Shown here one piece after another: positions 56,854 through 64,000 of a stretch of 64,000 nucleotides of DNA. Below the pieces are notes generated by a model. It ran no database searches, was not told where the DNA came from, and saw nothing but the letters and a program-made list of their open reading frames with translations. The stretch comes from Gnomoniopsis sp. IMI 355080 (Eukaryota > Ascomycota > Sordariomycetes > Diaporthales > Gnomoniaceae). The stretch covers positions 62,001-126,000 of the forward strand of contig JAPEVC010000037.1 of the NCBI GenBank assembly GCA_027946555.1, read 5' to 3'. A program made the translations under genes and the position numbers. Position 1 is the stretch's first letter; each line of letters opens with the position of its first letter.

Positions 56854-58107
56854 TTGTGCGCAACCACGCGACGACGCCACGATGCGATACGGAGTGTGGC
56901 AGCGCTTACACAGAGCATGGACATTCTGTCTTTTGCCAAGACAGTGAGATCTCTCGCTCAGTACGGAGTTTAGGACAGAATTATTACAAGTGGTCACGGG
57001 CATTTGGAACAGGCGTTGTGCGTTTGCAGGTCGTCTTCTCTCTCTTTCGCTTCACCATTATGGGCTGGCATAGGGTTCCGTGGTACGCTGCACATAGCAT
57101 GTACCACAGCATGCACACAGACTTTCACGAGCTTTAGTTGGAATGCACTCAAACGTATTATGAGGCGCCCACAGAGGCAAATCAGATTGCAGCTTGTGTA
57201 CCTAGAGACAGTGTTTCTTGCTCTCACGGTAAGTACGGAGTCAATGCTTCTCCACTCCCATCAGGAATCACCAAGACCGCCCGAGTGGAAGGCCGAGTCT
57301 CTGTTTCCATCCCTCTACTATTCCTCCTGCTCCTGCACGCGCACCGCTAGCGTATCAGGCGGGACCAATTGTCGCGACAAAAGGCATACCACGTTCCTAA
57401 TTTGAAGTATGACGTCTCAGATGTATTTGTAACAAGAATCGCATAGTGCAGAGATCATATGCAGCATCAATACATCATCTCCTAGTCAGCATACCATTAG
57501 GGAACCATGTTCACCATTGCCAAATCCAACCCATGCTATTCCTATGTTCCTAACTTACTCCTATCCAATACATACATACAACACATACGAAGTAACACTG
57601 GCGGCTATCCTAGTTTTCAGCGTGCGTGAGGAAAGTGCATGACGTTGCGCATACACATGTCGTCTGTTTCGTTGTTGTTCATGCTTTCTGTGTTCCGTGA
57701 TCACGCAAGACCACATTTCTGTATCCCATCCAATGCCCAACCGTCCTCCAATCAAGACGCACGCATGTGCTCCCTGGCTCGCTGCTGCGCACCGTGATCT
57801 TTTGAAAAACTTCGTCTCAAAATGAATTGCTCCTCTGACCCATGCTGGCCCAATTATGTCCTAACTCTTCTCATTTTTCATTGTTGGACAGGCTAATCAG
57901 AACAGAAATGGTGGTGGATGATGGGGTCAAAAGGGAGGAGGATGCGAAAAGAAAACACCGCCAACAAAAAAATTCATAGACAGGAATGTGATAATTACAA
58001 GAGCTGATAGGATGTCGCGTAAAGAAGTTGTTTGAAGCCCGAAAAACAGACTCAAATCAGGAGCCAACATTACAACGAGGTATTCAACGTTTCTCCTCTG
58101 GCACGGC
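56854..58107. other. Convergent spacer, ATG15 and Mrn1-like 3' flanks
   Basis: 1.25 kb between two stop codons. The short frames overlap each other and lack motifs. Confidence 0.5.
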
Positions 58108-60489
58108 TTAGTTGGCTACCTCTTCCTCAACCCAGCCGTTGAGGCCGCCTTGAATAGCAAGCCCATATCCGGTGCCCATACCGCTATAGCTGGATTGGTA
58201 TTGGTGTCCGCGGCGCGCACCGTCGTCTCCTCCATTACCTTGCATGCCGTTTGGACTGACGCCGCCAGTGTTTTCAAAGCCAGGTCCAAAAGCAGGCAAG
58301 CTCACCGCGCGACTGTGCTGTCCACGAGCATTGCTTGGCGCAAGAAGTCCACCAACGGTAGTAGGTCCAGATCCGGAGTTCTGGGTAGCGTAGCCATTGG
58401 AAATACTGGCAGACTGACCGTGTCCAGAGACAGAGCCATCAGGCATCTGCAGCTGAAGCTCGTTTGGCGATGAAGAGGCCGTACCGAAGAGCACAGCCTG
58501 CTGAGCAGCGAGAGCTTGGTGCTGCTGGTGGTGCTGGGCCTGTGCCTGGTGAGACACTTGGCTGAGATACATGGTCAAGGGATTGGCGTTCTGGCCGAAT
58601 ACGTCTGGCTGGTTCCCCATTTGAGCATTTGTGGGAGATCCGCTTTGAGGGGGTTGTTGCGACTGAGGAGAGGGAATCTCATTACGTGGTGATCCAGCTC
58701 CCTGTTGAAGCTGTCGGGGAGGGTTTCCGCAGCGATCCTTGCCAAAATTGACCTTGAACTTCCTGTATTCCTCCTTGCTGCGGACAGCCTCGATCGCCTT
58801 GATGGCGTTGGCAATGTTGGTGAAGTTGACAAAGGCACAGCTCTTCTCCCGCAGAGTGTTGACGAGCTCAATCTCGCCAAATTCGGAGAAATCCTGTCTC
58901 AATCTCTCCTCGGTCCATGTCTCATCCAAGTTACCGATGTAGACGTTCCGCGAAGCGCCACCACTGACAGCCAATGCGATTGCGGGTGGGAGAGCGCCAG
59001 AGTGCTTTCCCCAGCCGATCTTCAACCGGCGGTTGTGAATCATCAGACCTTGAATGTTGCTTAGGGCGTAGAAAGAGGCGGCGGCGGTTGGGTCGATAAA
59101 GGTCACAAAACAGATATGCTTGTCCGGAATATACCGAATGTGGTGTAACAAACCACCTCGCACGACGTTGCAGATCTCCTCAATGGTGGTCTCAGGGTGA
59201 ATGTTACCCAAGTAGATAGTCCTGTTTCCAAGATTGTTGATACCACCAGCGGTAGTGGCGACAGCGGCAGCGGCCACAGACTGCTGAGCCAGCGCGCTGG
59301 AAATTAGGTCACGGTCAGCGCCGGTTAGCATGTGAGCATAACCGGGAGCAATGCCCAGGTACTGAGCTGCATTCTGCTGCTGCGTCTTCGACACATATGC
59401 ACAGCGATCCTTGCCGTAGTAAACACGCCGCGGGGCTTGCCACTTTGCCTCTTGAGGAAGTTGTGAGACGGCCTTGATAGCATTGGCGATCGACAAGAAG
59501 TGAATGAATGCAATATTCTTCTCGCGCACAATCTTGACGGTATCGATGGCGCCAAATTTGCCGAGGTCTTCCCTGATCTCCTCCTCGGTGATATCTTCCG
59601 CCAGGTTGCCCAAGTAGACATTTCGAGAGGCACCTGACTGTTGAACAGCGAGAGCGACCGAGGTAGGCACTTGCGATGGCTTGCCCCAGCCGACCTTGAT
59701 ATCCTGGCCCTTGATGCATAGCTTTTTCAAGATGGCATCAGAGTGGAAGTGAGTGGCGGAGCTGGCGTCCAAAAAGGAGATGAAGGCACAGTTCTTGTCG
59801 GGCAAAAGCCTGACAGACTCAATCTGCCCACTGCGGACATGGCTCAAAATCTCTTCCGCGGGAGTGTCCTGGGGAATGTTTCCCAGGTAGACCGTGCGGC
59901 TGGTTCCACTGACAACCGGGCTCATGGCCACGGGGGAGCCAGGATTCATCTGCATCTGCATTTGCCCACCCATGGTGCTGTATCCGGTCGTAGGAGATTG
60001 GGGAGCAAAGAACTGAGGGGCTCCATAGGTCGAAGGAGAAACGATCGTCTGGTAGCCCGTGGGCGACATGGGCTGCTGGACAGGACTACCAAGACCATTT
60101 TGCTGCTGGCTATTCTGCTGGACCTGCTGGTACGCACTCATGTTCTGGAACTGACCATTAGCGAACTGGGCAGGTGTGCCAGGTTGGAAGGGGCTTCCAA
60201 GGAGCAGCTGGGACGGCAGGAGAGGAGTGAATTGCATATCGAAGCCAGAGCCAGGGGTGGTCATGTCAGCCAAACTGGGCTGGTGAGCATTCTGCTGGTG
60301 GACACTCTGGGTGTTGATCGTGGGGATATTGCCACGGCGCGGGTGCCTGTCGGCGAAGCCTGAGATGTTGGAAGTAAAGGCGCCGTGAGAAAAGCCAGTG
60401 TCACTGGTGGAGGGCTTTGAGGCATGGCCAAAGCGACCTTGCGCGGTGCTTGGGCCAGCCTGGCCAATGGGGCCTGGGTTGTGATCCAT
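58108..60489 (-). CDS. MRN1: Four-RRM RNA-binding protein, Mrn1 (budding yeast)/Nrd1 (fission yeast) type
   Basis: Family members bind mRNAs in the cytoplasm and stress granules and influence differentiation and cell-wall or cytokinesis transcripts. A single exon of 793 residues with ATG at 60489-60487 and TAA at 58110-58108. The N-terminus (1-195) is Gln/Pro/Ser-rich and disordered. RRM1 is about 198-270, with RNP2 VYLGNI and RNP1 NCAFISFL. RRM2 is about 289-362 (VYLGNL, NIAFIHFL). RRM3 is about 424-495 (IYLGNI, HICFVTFI). RRM4 is about 514-585 (VYIGNL, SCAFVNFT). RRM1/2 and RRM3/4 form two similar pairs: units 1 and 3 end in KVGWGK or KIGWGK, and units 2 and 4 in YYGKDRC or NFGKDRC, indicating an ancient tandem duplication. 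The C-terminus is again Gln-rich. The purine-rich upstream stretch should be its leader. Confidence 0.92.
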   Translation of the reverse strand: MDHNPGPIGQAGPSTAQGRFGHASKPSTSDTGFSHGAFTSNISGFADRHPRRGNIPTINTQSVHQQNAHQPSLADMTTPGSGFDMQFTPLLPSQLLLGSPFQPGTPAQFANGQFQNMSAYQQVQQNSQQQNGLGSPVQQPMSPTGYQTIVSPSTYGAPQFFAPQSPTTGYSTMGGQMQMQMNPGSPVAMSPVVSGTSRTVYLGNIPQDTPAEEILSHVRSGQIESVRLLPDKNCAFISFLDASSATHFHSDAILKKLCIKGQDIKVGWGKPSQVPTSVALAVQQSGASRNVYLGNLAEDITEEEIREDLGKFGAIDTVKIVREKNIAFIHFLSIANAIKAVSQLPQEAKWQAPRRVYYGKDRCAYVSKTQQQNAAQYLGIAPGYAHMLTGADRDLISSALAQQSVAAAAVATTAGGINNLGNRTIYLGNIHPETTIEEICNVVRGGLLHHIRYIPDKHICFVTFIDPTAAASFYALSNIQGLMIHNRRLKIGWGKHSGALPPAIALAVSGGASRNVYIGNLDETWTEERLRQDFSEFGEIELVNTLREKSCAFVNFTNIANAIKAIEAVRSKEEYRKFKVNFGKDRCGNPPRQLQQGAGSPRNEIPSPQSQQPPQSGSPTNAQMGNQPDVFGQNANPLTMYLSQVSHQAQAQHHQQHQALAAQQAVLFGTASSSPNELQLQMPDGSVSGHGQSASISNGYATQNSGSGPTTVGGLLAPSNARGQHSRAVSLPAFGPGFENTGGVSPNGMQGNGGDDGARRGHQYQSSYSGMGTGYGLAIQGGLNGWVEEEVAN

Positions 60490-63400
60490 CCCTAGAAGAT
60501 GAGGAGGGACAAGGTTGTCCCGACCGACGTGGGATAGAACAGCCGTTTTGAAAGATTAGAGGTGCCTCCCAAAAGAGAGAAGCACGGCTCGAGAAAAGGT
60601 GAAGTTTGCGAGTGTTGGATGACCGGCGGGTCTAGAATTGCAAAAGTGGGTATCTCGAAAATCCACAACCAGCGTTAGTGCAAAAGGTTGAGGAGTTGCT
60701 CTGAAGCTGATCTCAAGTTCGCCGGGGCAAGCTGAAGCCTTCGAAGAAGAAGAAGAAAAGGACAGCAGGGGCCAACAACTTAGACAAGCCGAAGAATATA
60801 CGAATGGGCCGTATGTGCTGGAAATAGCGTCCGAATAGAGGAGATCGTGCCAATACACAGAGCGTCGGGAGTCGGAAGTCTCGAAACCTCGAAGCTGAAG
60901 AAAGGCAATGAAGAGAGTATGGGGCTGGTGGCGGTCAAAGAAAGAGGGGCCTTAAAAGTCCGGCGAGTCAAGAATGGTTCCGACGAGGATAGAACCAACG
61001 AAACAAGAGGACCACAGGGTTGGCGTTTCGATAGCCTCCACTTTTGTGCTCGAACAAAGCCTGGAGACGATCGGTATTGGCAAGACGCGCAAGACGAGGG
61101 CAGCGATAGCTCTAGCAAAGGAAGGCGAGACGGGAGACCTTTGGGGGCGGGATCGAGACACAATGCCACGAAGAAGAGTTGTTCGTTTGTTCGCGGCGGC
61201 AACAGAGCCCAAGTGCTCGGGATTGAACGCGGGCGGTGATGGTTGCCAGAGTATTGGGAGCGGGACCAAAAGGACTAGCACAAACAGATAGATGCCGAGT
61301 AACGAGCGTATGTGTATCCGAACAATAGGGCGGATGCGGTGGACTGAGTGTTGGATGTCGAGATTGCCAGTCGCCGCGCAAAATTAAAGAGTCAAGGGGG
61401 AAGCCCAAGCAAGGTAGGGCTATTTCCGAAGAGACGAAGGCGGATGGAAGAGAAGAAGCTTAACACGGGCTAAGATAATGGAGGGGGATAGAAGGTGAAG
61501 GCGAGGGTCGATCCAAGAACGAACATGAGCGAACGAAAGAGGAGGATAAACCTGAAAGGATAGGATGTGCAGGAGGAAAAAAGGGGAGATGGGATATGAA
61601 TGCAGATGCAGATGCAGACGCAGGCGGCAGAATAATCCCAGCGAGAGAGGGTCAGCGTGGGGAGAGAGAAAAGAGAGAGAGGGAGAGCGAGAAGGGTGAG
61701 AGGAGCATGGGTAAGGTAGCGTAGGTAGGTTTCAAGGGCCAAGGGCCAGGTGAGCGGAGAAGACTGAGAGGTCAGGTCTAGCACCAGCACATCTAAAATT
61801 GATTGATTGATTGATTGATTGATTGCTTGCTTGCTTGCTCCTTCAGGTACGACTGCCTACCAGGCAAGGTAGGTGCTATGGCAGTCGGTGTAGTGTACCA
61901 ATGCTGGCAGGCTGGCTTATCCCTTCCCTGCCCAGCAGCCCCCCAAGGTGGAAAGGCCGAAGCAAGCAGAGCAGTTCGTGAATGAATGAATGATCGCTCC
62001 GTGGCAGTTGCGTTCCAAAAAGGGGCAAAGAACAGCATGCGAGTGCAGCATATCCCAGTCAGCGCAATTAAACTTCTTCGCACCCTCTTCCTGACCCATT
62101 GGACACGGTACCTCACCGTCGGTACTCCCCACCCTGCACCTCTTCACTACTATGTATGTATCTACCCACGGCTCCAAGTACTCAGTACAAGTAGAAAGTC
62201 AGCCTGTGACCGGTGGAGAACCGAGACGCAGATATTCAACAAGATGACTAGATGGACAGTATAAGCACAAACAATCTGAAGAACTCCTAAGGATCCTCTT
62301 CATCTTCGAGAAGGGTCTCGGGCTGAGCCGATGATTGATTTCCATAATACACATCTACTATAGTGGTATTGCTGCGCAGTACATGTAATATTTGCAGTCT
62401 GTCAGGTACATTACAGATCACCCTGTTACTACCCTACCTAGGCAGGCATCAAGAGCAGGTACCGAACTAGGTACCCCTTTACCTCTCGCGGCCAAGGTCA
62501 CGTCCCTACCTACCTGCCTACCTTCTAGGAAGCACTCGGTTAGCCTGCCTGCCCGAGGCCGTTTTCCTTCTCCTTCTTGCCGTTACTCTAGTCCCAAGAG
62601 TCTGGAGCCGGCGACGAATGCTCATTCCATCAAGTATGTCCACTGTCATGGCCCGTCATTGCTACGGCGATCTGGGTGGAAAACGTGTGGCATCATCTCA
62701 TTATTTCTCCGAGTCAAGCTTGCCTCATTTAGCCTTTGAATGATTCGACCACCGAAATTGAAGACTGCAGTAGCGCACAACCCGTCCCACGACAAGTGCG
62801 TAAGCAGAACCCCCACCTAGGTACCCTCTGTTCCTAAGCCAACATACTATCTGTTTGAGCAAAGAGTAGTGCTGTGGCCGCCAGTGTGGTTTGGTCCCCC
62901 GGGTAATTAGCACAATGCACTACTGTGGAACCTCACGATAGACACTAACGTGCTGCGTACTGCTAGTACGACCATGGTAGCGGGTACCCCAACTGACCCA
63001 ACTACATGCGCAGTACTAGAGTAGTCACCTACTCCTCCTGTCACGAAACAAAAGGGGCCTCGCTCCCGCTCTTTGATCCATCGTTTCAGTCATGGAAACG
63101 AAATATTGCTGCCAGCGTGGCTCATCTGGTTCCACCTCGAACCATCGATCCAGTTTGCCATGTCCGCATTACTTGGCGCAGATCCAACGGTAGCTGCCTG
63201 GATATCCAAGGTCCTCCATCCGGGGAACCGATGAGCACGTCCAACGTATGAGCCTGCATTTACTCTGTCCTGCACCCATGAAGAAGAGGTTAATAACCTT
63301 TCGAGCATGCATAGGACTACTATGGTACTCTACCTCGGCCGACCTTGCCCTCCCGCGTTCAGCTATCCATCATGCTTGTGTATACATATCCGATTATGCG

Positions 63401-64000
63401 TAGTAGACCAGAGTACATAGTACAGTACAATGCAGCTGCTGTGTTCAAACTCCCGACATCCTCTCCAGAATACTAAAGTAGAGCAGCTACTCGTGTGACA
63501 CTGTAACCTACCTACCTACAAACCTAGCAAGGGTCTCTCGCCCACTTCTGCAGGGGTCCCAATCGAACGTCCCGAAATGAAAGCCCTTTTACCGCAACAA
63601 CAGATTCTAGCCATCCATGTCAATTCGAGTCCTACTTACATAGTACTCTGGTACGATACTAGGTGCCTTCAAACAGCTACCTACTTACTATAGTAGTCTC
63701 GTTGCCGAATTTAGAAACCTACCTAACCCAACGGTAGCGTAGGCTGAATACGCAGAACAATGTTTTAGTGAGGAAGGCCGCGCCCGGCGCTTCTGCAGGA
63801 ACCAGACTTGTCTAGGGCTGCGAGGCTGCTAGCTCACCCAGTAGCCTCCCATCTCTGCCGCATGACAAAGCAAGGATGGGGGCTGCTCTCACCTCCGCAG
63901 CTCCCCAACACAGGAAATGAGCATTGAAATGCTTGACATCTCACCTTATGACCACACTTTCCCCAAACAAAAAGACTAGCTGTTCTGTCGGTACCACCTG
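60490..64000. other. 3.5 kb terminal non-coding region
   Basis: The first 1.3 kb is purine-rich on the plus strand, so pyrimidine-rich in the sense of the Mrn1-like gene, as in a long leader. A GATT/GCTT repeat follows at 61801-61836. From 62400 on there are many TACCTAGG, CTACCTACC and GTACC variants. No frame has a recognisable domain. Confidence 0.5.
61801..61836. repeat. (GATT)6(GCTT)3 compound tetranucleotide microsatellite
   Basis: Six exact GATT units pass directly into three GCTT units, a pattern produced by a point change spreading through slippage. Confidence 0.9.

Noticed and set aside
59743..60363. 206-codon frame antisense to the RRM gene
   Set aside because: It mirrors the Mrn1-like coding sequence and has no motif of its own.
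1..64000. CRISPR array, operon, insertion sequence or biosynthetic gene cluster
   Set aside because: No regularly spaced identical repeats, no transposase and no PKS, NRPS or terpene synthase motifs; the gene structures are eukaryotic.

Overview
The window is nuclear DNA of a filamentous ascomycete. Genes are monocistronic on both strands and are interrupted by short introns, mostly 50-250 nt, with GTRNGT-type donors, CTAAC or CTAAT branch sites and YAG acceptors. The proteins have the Pezizomycotina form of each family. Gene content, protein style and the many CCTAGGTA-type intergenic motifs suggest a Sordariomycete, but this is inference and I cannot name a species. I see no gene cluster for a secondary metabolite, no virus, no intact transposon and no CRISPR array.

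Left part (1-10199). A truncated and broken M3 metallopeptidase copy lies at the edge. Two Pol III genes follow on the minus strand, tRNA-Ser(AGA) and tRNA-Ala(AGC). A short decayed reading frame and a small single-pass membrane protein with WW-domain ligand motifs come next. The remaining 5.6 kb is non-coding and ends in the probable leader of a PUF gene.

Middle part (10200-35600). In order: PUF3-type RNA-binding protein (+), a protein with an AMPK/CBM48-like N-terminal domain (-), sphinganine C4-hydroxylase SUR2 (-), TCTP/TMA19 (+), a proline-rich Aim3-like actin-patch protein (-), kinetochore subunit MTW1/MIS12 (+), a mitochondrial PPR protein (-), a histidine acid phosphatase (+) and a VMA22-like V-ATPase assembly factor (-). 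Aim3-like and MTW1 share a 323 bp divergent promoter. The PPR and phosphatase genes share a 620 bp divergent promoter.

Right part (35600-64000). In order: CDC42 (+), an agmatinase-family ureohydrolase carrying both a signal peptide and a C-terminal KDEL (+), alpha-actinin with a long disordered N-terminus (+), a VPS9-domain Rab5-type exchange factor (-), the vacuolar lipase ATG15 (+) and a four-RRM Mrn1/Nrd1-type RNA-binding protein (-). The last 3.5 kb is non-coding.

The genes are housekeeping genes and do not form one pathway. Loose themes are actin, polarity and endocytosis (CDC42, alpha-actinin, Aim3-like, VPS9 factor), vacuole function (ATG15, VMA22-like) and mRNA control (PUF3, Mrn1-like, PPR). 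Exon joins below were worked out by hand from splice signals, reading phase and family conservation. The most interesting observations are the ER-signature agmatinase, the stop-free in-frame microsatellite intron of ATG15, the exact 10 bp palindrome TACCTAGGTA repeated between genes, and the PUF recognition code readable from the protein.
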